From positions 1 to 64,000 of the forward strand of contig JAOPXN010000130.1 of NCBI GenBank assembly GCA_025965155.1: a DNA stretch of 64,000 nucleotides, read 5' to 3'. This DNA comes from Propionibacteriaceae bacterium. GTDB taxonomy: Bacteria > Actinomycetota > Actinomycetes > Propionibacteriales > Propionibacteriaceae. Position 1 is the first letter of the stretch; every line of letters starts with the position of its first letter. The translations under genes were made by a program, and so were the position numbers. Positions 44,335-52,698 of the stretch are shown in pieces. The notes beneath the pieces are model-generated. The model did not search any database. It was given only the letters and a program-made list of their open reading frames with translations, and was not told where the DNA came from.

Positions 44335-44487
44335 TCATCCGCCGTGGCAGACGCCGCACAGTGGGCTACCCATGAGCTGGGCCGCAGGGGTTGCGTTGGC
44401 CACGTCGTTCGCGCCTAGTAGCAGCGCGCTTACGACAGCCACGGTCGTGGCCATACCGATGCTCGTCTTACGGATGAAATGCTTCAT
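44335..44487 (-). CDS. Small secreted peptide ending in a CXXCH motif
   Basis: A 50-residue preprotein with a textbook signal peptide: basic start MKHFIRKTS, hydrophobic TTVAVVSALLLG, and a predicted cleavage after NDVANA. The mature part is only about 18 residues (TPAAQLMGSPLCGVCHGG). It contains CGVCH (Cys44, Cys47, His48), the form of a c-type haem attachment site. The RBS GGGAAGGA is well placed before ATG. It lies next to and divergent from a histidine kinase gene. Function unknown; peptide signal, haem peptide or metal ligand are all possible. Confidence 0.7.
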   Translation of the reverse strand: MKHFIRKTSIGMATTVAVVSALLLGANDVANATPAAQLMGSPLCGVCHGG

Positions 44488-44765
44488 TGTCTTGTTCCTT
44501 CCCCTCGGGGCTCGATTTACTACGATCCTCCCAGTGGCCCGCGACCGTTTCATCCGACACTGGTCTGATCTTAAGTGCGCCGTCTCCGGCTGCAGTCGTA
44601 AGCGCCGGAGATGACGGCATGCTCCTTTGCCATGCAAAAGGAAGTAGCGGCTCCTGGCGAAGGCTGGGCGCTGTGAGATCGACCGTCCTTTACAGGGCCG
44701 GTAGCCAGGTGTCTCATGGACGGAAGAGGCATGCCAAACCGTGGTGGTAATCGTGGGGGTTCAGT

Positions 44766-46052
44766 GTGGCGGTCACGTTGATGGGGCGCACCCTGCGCCT
44801 GCCACCGACGGCCAGCGACGTTGCCGTCGCAACCGGGGCGGTGCTCGCGGATCTAACTGTGTTCTCCGCGGATCTGGTGCGAGACCTCCCGGCCGTCGCT
44901 TACGCCAGCGTCGCCGGTCTGGCCTTGGTATGGAGACGCCGCGCGCCCTTCGCGATCTTTATCTTTGTGTGGCTGCACGCGCTGACTGGCCTGATCCTGT
45001 TTCCGGGCTACGGTCCAATCGTTGGTCTACTGCTTGCGCTCTACACGGTAGCCGCCCACTCCAGCACGATCGCGGCCCGCATTACTCTCATTCTGGCCTC
45101 TATCTCGGTGATGACCTATGCCGCCCACGAAGCCTTCTTCGCCTCGCAACTGGGGGCAGAAGGTGCACACGGACCGGCGCACCGGGGAGTAGGCGCGTTC
45201 CTGGCGTTTGCCCTGTTCTATGGCTTGCTAGTCGGTCCGGCGTGGGCCGCTGGCCGCTGGGTCAAGGAACGCCGACTGCGGGTGCAGGCGGATGAGGCTC
45301 TCGCCACCGAGCGTGTCCGGATTGCACGGGAGTTGCACGACATCGTCGCGCATTCAGTGACGGTGATGATGTTGGAGGCCGCCATCGCCAAGCGGATGAT
45401 CGATACGGATCCAGGTCAAGCCGCCAAGGCGTTAGCGGACATAGATGATCAAGGCCAGCAGGCGATGAGTGAACTACGCCGAATGCTGGTCGTGTTGCGA
45501 GCCGATCAGCCGACAAACGAGTCCCAGTTGGACAGCGGTCAGCAGCGCGGACTTGCACAAGTGGATGCTCTGGTGAGCGCCGTGAACCGTACCGGAGTGG
45601 CGGTCGACCTGGAATCGGTCGGTGACCGCCCTCGACTCGATCCGAGCGTCGACCTCGCGGCCTACCGGGTGGTGCAGGAGGCGCTGACCAACACCTCAAA
45701 GCACGCGGGAGTGGGCGCTCACGCCGTTGTCCGCTGGACCTGGACAGGGCACGGAGACCTGACCGTCCAGGTGAGCGATGACGGCGAAGGTCGACCGGAT
45801 CCGGCTACCCAGACTCTTTCCACCGGCCACGGCCTACTCGGCCTTCGGGAGCGAGTAGCGGTAGTGGGCGGCAGCATCCACGCCGGCCCGACACCCAACG
45901 GTGGGTTCGAGGTCACGGCCACGCTGCCGGTCGTCGGAGAACTTGCGGGATCGGCAGTACGCGACTCTGGTGGCGTTGCGGCGTCGGGTGCCGGAGACGC
46001 CGAGGCTTCCCTACGACACGGCAGCCGACCGGGGACGGCGGGCATGCTATGA
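44766..46052 (+). CDS. NarL-type sensor histidine kinase
   Basis: A 428-residue HisKA_3 kinase. The N-terminal ~150 residues contain four or five membrane helices (e.g. FAIFIFVWLHALTGLILFPG) with short extracytoplasmic loops. The dimerisation/phosphoacceptor segment is RIARELHDIVAHSVTVMM with His191. The HATPase has YRVVQEALTNTSKHA and HGLLGLRERV. It presumably senses an envelope or extracellular signal and phosphorylates the adjacent regulator. The start is GTG 44766. The gene end overlaps the regulator's ATG by four bases. Confidence 0.92.
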   Translation: MAVTLMGRTLRLPPTASDVAVATGAVLADLTVFSADLVRDLPAVAYASVAGLALVWRRRAPFAIFIFVWLHALTGLILFPGYGPIVGLLLALYTVAAHSSTIAARITLILASISVMTYAAHEAFFASQLGAEGAHGPAHRGVGAFLAFALFYGLLVGPAWAAGRWVKERRLRVQADEALATERVRIARELHDIVAHSVTVMMLEAAIAKRMIDTDPGQAAKALADIDDQGQQAMSELRRMLVVLRADQPTNESQLDSGQQRGLAQVDALVSAVNRTGVAVDLESVGDRPRLDPSVDLAAYRVVQEALTNTSKHAGVGAHAVVRWTWTGHGDLTVQVSDDGEGRPDPATQTLSTGHGLLGLRERVAVVGGSIHAGPTPNGGFEVTATLPVVGELAGSAVRDSGGVAASGAGDAEASLRHGSRPGTAGML

Positions 46053-46735
46053 CGGTCCGGGTTCTCATCGCCGAGGACCAACCGTTGGTGCGGGCAGGCC
46101 TTGAGATGCTCCTGAATGCTGAGCCCGATATCCAGGTCGTCGCGACAGTTGGTGACGGCGCCCAAGCGATCGAAGAGGCTCGGCGACTACAACCGGATGT
46201 CATCGTGATGGACATCCGAATGCCTGGAACCGACGGCGTGGAGGCTACCCGGCATATCGCCAATGACATGTTTTCCAAGGAGGTCGATCGTCCAATCAAG
46301 ATCCTTGTCCTGACGACCTATAACCTCGACGAGGCCGTCTTTGCTGCGATTCGGGCGGGCGCCTCCGGCTTCCTGCTCAAAGATGCCATCCCTCGGGAGC
46401 TGATCAGTGCGATACACGCGGTCGCAGCCGGTGACGGCTGGCTAGACCCCGCGGTGACCCGCGCCTTCCTCAAGGAGTTCGCCGCCCGACCCGAGCCACT
46501 CCCGCGCACCAGCGCCGCGGTCGGGCAGCTCACGCCCCGGGAAATAGACGTCTTCGGCCTGGTGGGGCAAGGGCTGTCCAACGCCGAAATCGCTGAACAC
46601 CTGTTCATCAGCGAGGCCACCGTGAAGACCCACCTCGGCCGAGTCCTGATGAAACTCGGACTGCGCGATAGATCCCAAGCAATTGTCGCCGCCTATAGAA
46701 GCGGGCTGGTTGAGTTCGACGGCAACTCCCACTGA
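46049..46735 (+). CDS. NarL/LuxR-type response regulator
   Basis: A 228-residue response regulator. The receiver domain has the acidic EDQPLVRAG start and phosphoacceptor Asp55 in VIVMDIRMPGTDG. A Thr in ILVLTTYNLDE and Lys in GFLLKDA complete the active site. The C-terminal LuxR HTH is LTPREIDVFGLVGQGLSNAE followed by IAEHLFISEATVKTHL. It is translationally coupled to its kinase. Likely targets include the small secreted-protein genes on either side. Confidence 0.94.
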   Translation: MTVRVLIAEDQPLVRAGLEMLLNAEPDIQVVATVGDGAQAIEEARRLQPDVIVMDIRMPGTDGVEATRHIANDMFSKEVDRPIKILVLTTYNLDEAVFAAIRAGASGFLLKDAIPRELISAIHAVAAGDGWLDPAVTRAFLKEFAARPEPLPRTSAAVGQLTPREIDVFGLVGQGLSNAEIAEHLFISEATVKTHLGRVLMKLGLRDRSQAIVAAYRSGLVEFDGNSH

Positions 46736-46799
46736 GGTTGCAGACGTACCGTTCCTGGCCGCCAACCAGGAAGGGTACGCCTCCGCGGACACGATTAAG

Positions 46800-47102
46800 C
46801 TAGGCGTAAAGGTCCCAGTATCGAGTGCTGGTATTGAAGTGGCACCAGTATCCCTGCCACCATCCGTAGTAAACCCCGGTAAAGCCGGTGAGATCGCAGT
46901 CGTAGTACAACTGATAGGAGCCTCGGTAATAGGCCTGCTGGGCGTACTGAGTTTTCTTGCTACTGAGGCCGGCGAGCGACGCGCCGGTTACTGCCGCCGA
47001 CGCAGGGGCCGCCATTGTCGGCCCAGTAGCAATGGCCAGACCGAGCAAAGGCAAAACAAGCGCCTTGGCTGCCCTCCGACGTAAAGGGGAAGTTCCCGGC
47101 AT
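46800..47102 (-). CDS. Small secreted aromatic-rich protein (1)
   Basis: A 100-residue preprotein from ATG 47102. The signal peptide is RRRAAKALVLPLLGLAIATG with an AxA cleavage near APASAA. The mature ~60 residues are rich in Tyr, Trp and Gly (QAYYRGSYQLYYDCDLTGFT, GVYYGWWQGYWC) with two Cys. It follows the related small secreted gene with a five-base gap, so both share a transcript. It converges with the response-regulator gene. No homologue is recognised. Confidence 0.65.
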   Translation of the reverse strand: MPGTSPLRRRAAKALVLPLLGLAIATGPTMAAPASAAVTGASLAGLSSKKTQYAQQAYYRGSYQLYYDCDLTGFTGVYYGWWQGYWCHFNTSTRYWDLYA

Positions 47103-47107
47103 GATGC

Positions 47108-47404
47108 TCACCAGGTCCAAACCCATAAGACCCACGGATAGGATCCGCCGACGTAGCCGCAGTATGCGTAGCCGGGGAACGACGCCGCTGCAGCCTGGCA
47201 TTCCCCGTAGGTCTGGTATGCCGCGATCGGCGTCCAGGAACTCGTCCGAATTGCACCCGACCCTGCGGCAGCCGTCTTGATCGTGTGTGATTCCGTTCCG
47301 GTACTCGCATGTGCAGCACTCGCGACACCACCGGTCAGTGCGCCCGCGATTACCGCCGTCGCGGCTAGCCCTCGCAGGGACCGCCGCATTCGTCTACTTT
47401 TCAT
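47108..47404 (-). CDS. Small secreted aromatic-rich protein (2)
   Basis: A 98-residue preprotein starting MKSRRMRRSLRGLAATAVIA at an ATG preceded by a consensus AGGAGG. Signal cleavage is expected near SAAHA. The mature part contains a segment YQTYGECQAAAASFPGYAYC and an extremely aromatic end (SYPWVLWVWTW), with two Cys. The layout resembles small secreted or surface peptides. It forms a two-gene operon with the preceding entry. Confidence 0.72.
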   Translation of the reverse strand: MKSRRMRRSLRGLAATAVIAGALTGGVASAAHASTGTESHTIKTAAAGSGAIRTSSWTPIAAYQTYGECQAAAASFPGYAYCGYVGGSYPWVLWVWTW

Positions 47405-47947
47405 CTCGACCTCCTGATGTGTCGCGTCGGCAGAACTCCGTATCCTGCGGTTCGATCCGCGACGCTTCAATCGTGTCGCCAGTGTTTTCGGGTGCCGTCG
47501 GCCCCGGAGAGGATTTTCCTTGTCCACCGTGGAGAGGATTTCCGCGGTGGTATCTCCGATCACGGGTGGACCCGGTAAACCGATGTCGCCGGCGGGGCCG
47601 TTGACCTGCTCGACGGCGAGGCTACTCACGAGCAGCCCCCTGGTCGAGGGACGCCGCGGCGCGGACAGCACGGCCTGGATCCGAACCGCCGACGTGCCGT
47701 AAGGGCGGCTGATGCCACGGCGGTCCTGCCGGTGTGCCAGTTCCGTCGGACTGATCGCGGATGAAGCAAGTGGAAGGCCCTGGTGACGCATATCAGGTGG
47801 GCTACGCCACCAGGGCTGCGCAAAAGTAGCAAGCAAACCTCAGGGAAACCTCAAGGCGCCGGTCGGCCGGCGACGTGGGCGACGCAGGACGGGCCCACGG
47901 CGTACGTTCAGTACACCGGCGACCGGCGCTGCAACCAGCAGGTATCA
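47405..47947. other. Upstream region of the small secreted genes
   Basis: No gene is supported in 543 bases. Two near-identical 13-14 base elements, GGAGAGGATTTTCC near 47505 and GGAGAGGATTTCC near 47532, are about 13 bases apart, 100-130 bases upstream of the ATG at 47404. They are candidates for a tandem regulator site. The remainder shows no repeat or hairpin that stands out. Confidence 0.4.
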
Positions 47948-48559
47948 CTAGTGGTGCGACTTGCGGCAGTCACCGCAACGGCAGCCGGCACGGAATGCGG
48001 CCTTTGACCCGTGTCTGAGATCTGTGCGGCGCGTAGCCATAAGCGTCTCCTCGAGCTGGCGACGCCATTGCTCATCGCGGCGCGCCGAGCCCCACACGAT
48101 CCGGGCTGCCACACCTAGGTCGTCGAGTGCCTCGGCAAAGCCGAGGCCTCTAGCCAGCAGCTCCAGAAACCGGGTGCGTTGCTCGACCGGAAATCTCGCG
48201 TCCGCCAGGTCTCTATGTCGCTGACGGATGTCCACGGTGTGAGCCTGTGTGCAATCCGGGCAGCTACAGCCCGCCCTCCACCGACTTGCTGTCCCATGGG
48301 CCGCCGACAACCGGGTTGACTCTGGCGAACTGGTGGCCTCGGCCAGCTCCTCAAGAGTCCATGGCGGTTCGGGCAGCAGCCCAGATTTCACCCAGCTCGC
48401 CAAGGTATGCGCCGACACACCAGCTGCTTGCGCTGCGCGGCGATAGCTGGACACATCGCCGGCGGGTTCAGCCAGGTCGGGCACCTCCACCGTTGTCCCG
48501 AAAGGGACCGCAGGTGCTTGGCGCTCCGGGCTCGGTGCCCCGGTTGCGGGTAAATGCAT
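47948..48559 (-). CDS. HTH protein with two HG-x-AGC-x-C-x-x-C clusters
   Basis: A 203-residue protein. Residues ~40-75 form a MerR/AlpA-like helix-turn-helix (SYRRAAQAAGVSAHTLASWV). Two Cys-containing motifs follow: HGTASRWRAGCSCPDCTQAH (about residue 88) and HGSKAAFRAGCRCGDCRKSH at the extreme C-terminus. The same short pattern occurs in small actinophage and actinobacterial proteins and probably binds zinc. AGGAG precedes the ATG. The combination suggests a DNA-binding regulator of mobile-element origin. A long hairpin lies just upstream. Confidence 0.7.
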   Translation of the reverse strand: MHLPATGAPSPERQAPAVPFGTTVEVPDLAEPAGDVSSYRRAAQAAGVSAHTLASWVKSGLLPEPPWTLEELAEATSSPESTRLSAAHGTASRWRAGCSCPDCTQAHTVDIRQRHRDLADARFPVEQRTRFLELLARGLGFAEALDDLGVAARIVWGSARRDEQWRRQLEETLMATRRTDLRHGSKAAFRAGCRCGDCRKSHH

Positions 48560-48607
48560 GACGAACTCCTAGTTTCTTGATCTTTGGCCGCTGCACGGCG
48601 ATCAGCC

Positions 48608-48651
48608 GGACGGCCCTGGAATGGTCCGTCTGACCATGTCCAGGGCCGTCC
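48608..48651. repeat. 19-bp-arm hairpin upstream of the HTH/Cys gene
   Basis: GGACGGCCCTGGA (48608-48620) pairs with TCCAGGGCCGTCC (48639-48651). The inner ATGGTC pairs with GACCAT around a 5-nt loop, leaving one bulged G. It stands 49 bases before the start codon of the minus-strand gene. It could be a 5' leader structure, an operator or a terminator of an upstream transcript. Confidence 0.65.
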
Positions 48652-49172
48652 GTTAGCGACACCGTGTGCGCTAGGCCCGGTGGTGAAGCCCCATGTGGCC
48701 GCAGGCGTCTGCGGGTCGCCGGAGCGCATGTGTGCATCTAGGTGGTCCCCCAACTGATGGACGCGCCGCCCCGTCGGGCACCCGCCAGTCGGCCTATCGT
48801 CCGACTGCAGATAATTCTGGGGTTCGGGTTACAACGTGGGTACCCCTAGCCTGGGTGCACGCCTGCCCCCAACTCGTGGGGTGCGCACTCGGAGAGTCGA
48901 CAGCTGAGCGGCTTGGAATCGTCCCCTCCGCGGCCGTGACCAGAGCGGGACCGGTTCAAGCCGAAGCCGGCGAGGACAGTTGCGTGACTCCCCGCGCTTG
49001 GCCATTGACCACGTGCCAGACATCCGCCCGCGCCTGAGCCTGGTCGAGCCGGCGCCCAGGCGGTTGAGGGTTACTTCGACCGAGTGTATTTATCCGCGAC
49101 TGCGGCCGTCCGACCTATGAGCGTGCCCGACCGCCGGCGCTGCTCAACAGACCAGCCGTCAAGAGGAGTCGC
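48652..49172. other. Gene-free stretch
   Basis: 521 bases without a supported gene. Several frames are open but none has an RBS, recognisable domain or consistent codon use. No repeat is obvious. Confidence 0.4.
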
Positions 49173-49265
49173 ATGAAGAAACCTGTGGTTCTCCCACCCC
49201 TCGTTACCAGCGGCATTCCCCCGCCGGAGCAGCCGCGAGACTCTTATCGCAACGACCGAGTTTGA
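49173..49265 (+). CDS. 30-residue ORF with strong RBS
   Basis: AAGAGGAG sits four bases before an ATG that opens a 30-codon frame beginning MKKPVVLPPLVTSGIPPPEQ and ending DRV. It is Pro-rich and lacks a signal peptide. It ends 46 bases before the secreted protease gene and could be a leader peptide, a precursor peptide or the start of an inactive gene. The evidence is the RBS alone. Confidence 0.4.
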   Translation: MKKPVVLPPLVTSGIPPPEQPRDSYRNDRV

Positions 49266-49311
49266 TCTTGAAGCACGTTAACAACCAACTTTGTGCAATG
49301 AGGAGTTAATC

Positions 49312-50415
49312 ATGCCTGTCAGAAAAACGACGATTGAAAAACTACGAAAGGGTCTGCTGCCGATAGTCGCACTTGCAGTTGTCGGTACCGCGGCACCGGC
49401 CGCCTCGATGGCTGCGCCGGCTGGCCCAACGCACGACGCCACACCAGCCAGCGTATCGGGCACCACCTCCGTTCTCGCGCCGGTGAAGCTGCCGGGCCAG
49501 AAGCTGGCCCGAACCTACTCGCCGTCCGAAGCGAAAGCTTTCGAGCGCACCGGCGGCGACCCCGCGGTGCTGGCTTACTGGACGCCGGCGCGAATGAAGG
49601 CGGCCAAGCCGCTCGACATGCCGGGAGACGCGAAGGTCGTCGACCAGACCGTGCGGGCGATCGCCACCAAGCAACCGCAGGTTGCGGCCAGGGCCGTCTC
49701 CAGCAAGCTCTCAACGACGATGAAGAACTTCCCGGCGCCGGTGACCAACTTCTCCATCACCAACGGCAAGCTGTTCATCGGCGGCTACGAGAGCGGCTCC
49801 TGGTGCTCGGCGTCGGCCATCAATACGGCCTCCAAGCGGGTCCTGATCACCGCCGGCCACTGCGTCCACTCCGGCAGAGGCGGCGACTGGCGCAACAACC
49901 TGGTCTTCGTGCCCGGCTACAACGCGTTCAACCGCGACCACGACCCGGTGGGCCGTTTCCAGGCTTTCCGCCTGCGCACCTTCAACGCCTGGATCAACAA
50001 CAGCGACCTGAACCGTGACGTCGGTTTCGTCACCACCTACAACGGCGGCGACTGGAGCCGACGCGTCGTCGACACCGTCGGCGGTCACGGCCTCGCCTTC
50101 AACGGCGGCACCGAGTTCGACGTGTCCATCTTCGGCTACCCGAGCAACCGTGACGGCGGCAACAAGATGTGGGCCTGCTGGGGCGTCGCCACCGACAGCA
50201 GCTGGTGGGACAACCAGTCCAAGATCGGCTGCAACTTCGGCCCCGGCTCCTCAGGTGGTCCGTGGACGTGGAACTACAACAACGTCACCGGTCAGGGATT
50301 TGTGCGCTCGGTGATGTCGACCATCGACGGCAACGGGGTTAACCGGGGTCCGTACTTTGACACCGCCGTCCGCGACGCGCTGAACGCCGCCAACGGCGAC
50401 TGGCCCTTTGCATAA
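49312..50415 (+). CDS. Secreted trypsin-like serine protease
   Basis: A 367-residue exported S1-family protease. A Sec signal (PIVALAVVGTAAPAASMAAP) is followed by a ~120-residue propeptide region (SPSEAKAFERTGGDPAVLAY). The mature domain has the triad His183 in ITAGHCVHSG, Asp236 in NRDVGFV and Ser314 in FGPGSSGGPW. Cysteines around WCSASA/GHC and WACWG/IGCNF suggest two disulfides. GAGGAG precedes ATG 49312. It resembles the actinobacterial secreted glutamyl-endopeptidase-like/trypsin-like group; its specificity is not readable. Confidence 0.9.
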   Translation: MPVRKTTIEKLRKGLLPIVALAVVGTAAPAASMAAPAGPTHDATPASVSGTTSVLAPVKLPGQKLARTYSPSEAKAFERTGGDPAVLAYWTPARMKAAKPLDMPGDAKVVDQTVRAIATKQPQVAARAVSSKLSTTMKNFPAPVTNFSITNGKLFIGGYESGSWCSASAINTASKRVLITAGHCVHSGRGGDWRNNLVFVPGYNAFNRDHDPVGRFQAFRLRTFNAWINNSDLNRDVGFVTTYNGGDWSRRVVDTVGGHGLAFNGGTEFDVSIFGYPSNRDGGNKMWACWGVATDSSWWDNQSKIGCNFGPGSSGGPWTWNYNNVTGQGFVRSVMSTIDGNGVNRGPYFDTAVRDALNAANGDWPFA

Positions 50416-50469
50416 GGTGGCAGTCATGACTGGTCACAAGGGCAACCAGACACCACAGAAAGTGCACCA

Positions 50470-50892
50470 ATGACTCGACGGCCGCCCCGATACTCAGCCT
50501 GGCTGATCCTCGGGGCGGCCGTCGTGCTGGCTGCCTGCGGCCCGGGAGCCGACGACGCCGACAGCACCGCCACGGGTGCGCCGTCCTCCCCGGTCGCAGC
50601 ACCCACGCTTTCGGTCCGCGACGACCTAGTCCACGCACAGGTCGTACCGTGGCGCTCCTGGCGGGCCGTGGACGACATGACGCTGGAGTTCACCGTCACC
50701 GCGGGACCGGCCGACTGCTACGGTGCGCAGCCGAAAGTCATCGAGAGCGACACCGCTGTGAAGGTTCGGGTGCGGATCGGCCGGCTACCCGAGGCAGCGG
50801 ACCGCGCGTGCGCGGCCATCGCGCTCGAGTCGGTCGTACCCGTGCGGCTGACCAAGCCGTTGGGAGCACGACGGGTCGAGCCGCTGACCTGA
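50470..50892 (+). CDS. Putative lipoprotein
   Basis: A 140-residue protein with a lipobox (AAVVLAACGPG) after a hydrophobic segment, so anchored to the outer membrane face. A Ser/Ala/Asp linker leads to a beta-rich domain (LEFTVTAGPADCYGAQPKV ... VKVRVRIGRLPEA). It is downstream of the protease with a 54-base gap, possibly cotranscribed. No family name is certain. Confidence 0.75.
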   Translation: MTRRPPRYSAWLILGAAVVLAACGPGADDADSTATGAPSSPVAAPTLSVRDDLVHAQVVPWRSWRAVDDMTLEFTVTAGPADCYGAQPKVIESDTAVKVRVRIGRLPEAADRACAAIALESVVPVRLTKPLGARRVEPLT

Positions 50893-50968
50893 GTCCTCGC
50901 ACTGGGGGTCGAGGGCGATGATCCGTCCTCGGCCGCCCGCTCCGGAGGCGATCACGTCCAGCTATCGA

Positions 50969-51865
50969 TCACCGAGCCGCGTCGGTGTGGCGGGAGAGAT
51001 CTTGCTGTTGCCTGGCGGCCGCCTTGCGGGAGGCGGGCGACAGTAAAGGCCGCAGAACTGCGGCGTAGTGGACCGGGAGGAGCCGGGCGATCAGGTCGGG
51101 AGCGATGGCGGAGAACCCGATAAGGACGCGTCCCCGGCGCCGGTGCACGCCATGGAGGATCTTCTCGGCGGCCTTGTCGGCGGGGTAGCTCAGAAGCTTG
51201 GCGAAGGCCGCCTTTCCGGCTGCAGCCTTCTCGGCTGGAACGCTGGCCGGCACGCGGGCGCTCTCGGCGATGCGGGTCCGGATACCACCGGGATGCACTG
51301 AGGTGACGCCAATACCTTGGGGTGCCAGCTCCTGACGCAGTACCTCGCTGAAGCCACGGAGTGCGAACTTGCTGGCCGAGTACGCCGACTGCCCTGCGGG
51401 GCCGATCAGCCCGAAGAGGCTGGAAACGTTGACAATGTGGCCACCCGGTGACCGGCGCAGGGCGGGGAGCAGACCGCGGCACAGCGCAACCGGTGCGCGA
51501 AAGTTGATCGCCTGCACCCAGTCGAACTCCTCTGCGGTCAGGTCGGCGAAGCTGCCGCCGGCCAAGGCGACACCGGCGTTGTTGATCAGCAGGTCGACTC
51601 GCGGCGAGACTGCCAGGATGCGCTCGATCAGGGTGTCGACCGCTGCGGGTTCGGCGAGGTCCACGACCTCGGCGTGCACCTGGAGCGTCGAATGCGCATC
51701 CCGGATCTGGCCCGCAACGGTCTCCAGCCGGACCTGGTCGCGGTCGATCAGGACGAGGTTAGTTCCACGCTCGGCGAGTTGGTAAGCGATCTGCTCCCCG
51801 ATGCCGCTGGCAGCGCCGGTCAAGACGGCATGCGCGCCGTCGAAATGAAACGGGGGCAGCGACAT
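50969..51865 (-). CDS. Short-chain dehydrogenase/reductase
   Basis: A 298-residue classical SDR. The nucleotide site is AVLTGAASGIGEQIAYQL, followed by LINNAGVALAGG, catalytic Ser in VNVSSLFGL, and YxxxK in SAYSASKFALRGF. PGGIRTRI follows the active site. The C-terminal extension (~60 residues) is typical of actinobacterial SDRs acting on lipids. ATG 51865 with AAAGGA upstream is preferred to GTG 51883. Substrate unknown. Confidence 0.92.
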   Translation of the reverse strand: MSLPPFHFDGAHAVLTGAASGIGEQIAYQLAERGTNLVLIDRDQVRLETVAGQIRDAHSTLQVHAEVVDLAEPAAVDTLIERILAVSPRVDLLINNAGVALAGGSFADLTAEEFDWVQAINFRAPVALCRGLLPALRRSPGGHIVNVSSLFGLIGPAGQSAYSASKFALRGFSEVLRQELAPQGIGVTSVHPGGIRTRIAESARVPASVPAEKAAAGKAAFAKLLSYPADKAAEKILHGVHRRRGRVLIGFSAIAPDLIARLLPVHYAAVLRPLLSPASRKAAARQQQDLSRHTDAAR

Positions 51866-51923
51866 GACGGGTGTTCCTTTCACCGGATGACACCTTTAGT
51901 CTCTCGCGGCCACCGCACCCACG

Positions 51924-52180
51924 TCAGTCGGCCTCCTCCGGGCCGCCAGCATCCTTCTTCACGGTGGCGGTCTGAACCGCTGTCCCGCTGGCGCTCACCT
52001 GGACGGTCACGTTCAGCGCGTTGATATCGGTGTGATACAGACTGAACTGGTTGACCGGAAAATGGTCCGTGGCGCCTGTCTTGTCGAAGTGAGCGACGCG
52101 CTGGCCATTGGCGGGGATCTCGAAGGCGGCAGGAAGCTTGGCGTAATAGCTCTCCGACTCCTGCGTCTTCGAGGGACAAG
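51924..52180 (-). pseudogene. C-terminal remnant of an unknown protein
   Basis: In the minus strand a frame of about 85 codons ends at TGA 51924-51926. It contains [20 protein letters not shown] and [20 protein letters not shown], a beta-rich end. No start codon precedes it; the frame enters directly from response-regulator sequence. It appears to be the tail of a deleted gene joined to a regulator fragment. Confidence 0.6.
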
Positions 52181-52375
52181 AACGAGATCGCGGACGATGA
52201 GTCGCGTCGAGGAACGTGGCTCGCTGCGGCGCAACTGAGCGCGCACCCGAGCCAGCAGCTCAGCCAGGTTGAACGGCTTGCTGATGTAGTCAACCGCACC
52301 GGCATCCAAGCCCACGACCACGTCCAGCTCCTCATCGCGCGCAGTCAGTCATCGTCCTCAATCAAAAGATCTTGT
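52181..52375 (-). pseudogene. OmpR-type response regulator with internal deletion
   Basis: The minus strand starts with a receiver-like SADK...LLIEDD segment, then jumps after a frameshift and stop to [21 protein letters not shown] and [20 protein letters not shown]. The intervening ~60 residues, including the phosphoacceptor Asp, are missing, and the DNA-binding domain is absent. The sequence then runs into the neighbouring remnant. This is a deletion scar of a lost two-component system. Confidence 0.8.
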
Positions 52376-52698
52376 CGGCGCTCACCTGTCACCCCTCAAT
52401 GCTCGAAGTGCCCCCGCAAGACGACGTAATATCCCCGCCTGCTCAAACCTCCACGTCACCGTGCCGCAGTGCAGCCGTTCTGGTAACTGAAAGGCCACGT
52501 TTCGCTGGGTACTGGCCTGACATCGATTCCGACCTGCGTGTTTTCTCTTGACCTGCCTAGAGCCGGTCTCCTACTGTTCATGCTGGCTACAGCAAAAAGC
52601 TTGGGACCGCCCGCCGTAGAGGCGTGTCATGCAGACACCATTGACGATCTTCCTCCGACAGCACAATGTACCCATTGATAGTCAGAGGAAGGAGGGGC
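52376..52698. other. Gene-free stretch
   Basis: About 320 bases between the remnants and the DUF6394 gene. No gene, repeat or clear structure is seen except the RBS of the next gene (GGAAGGAGG). Confidence 0.4.
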
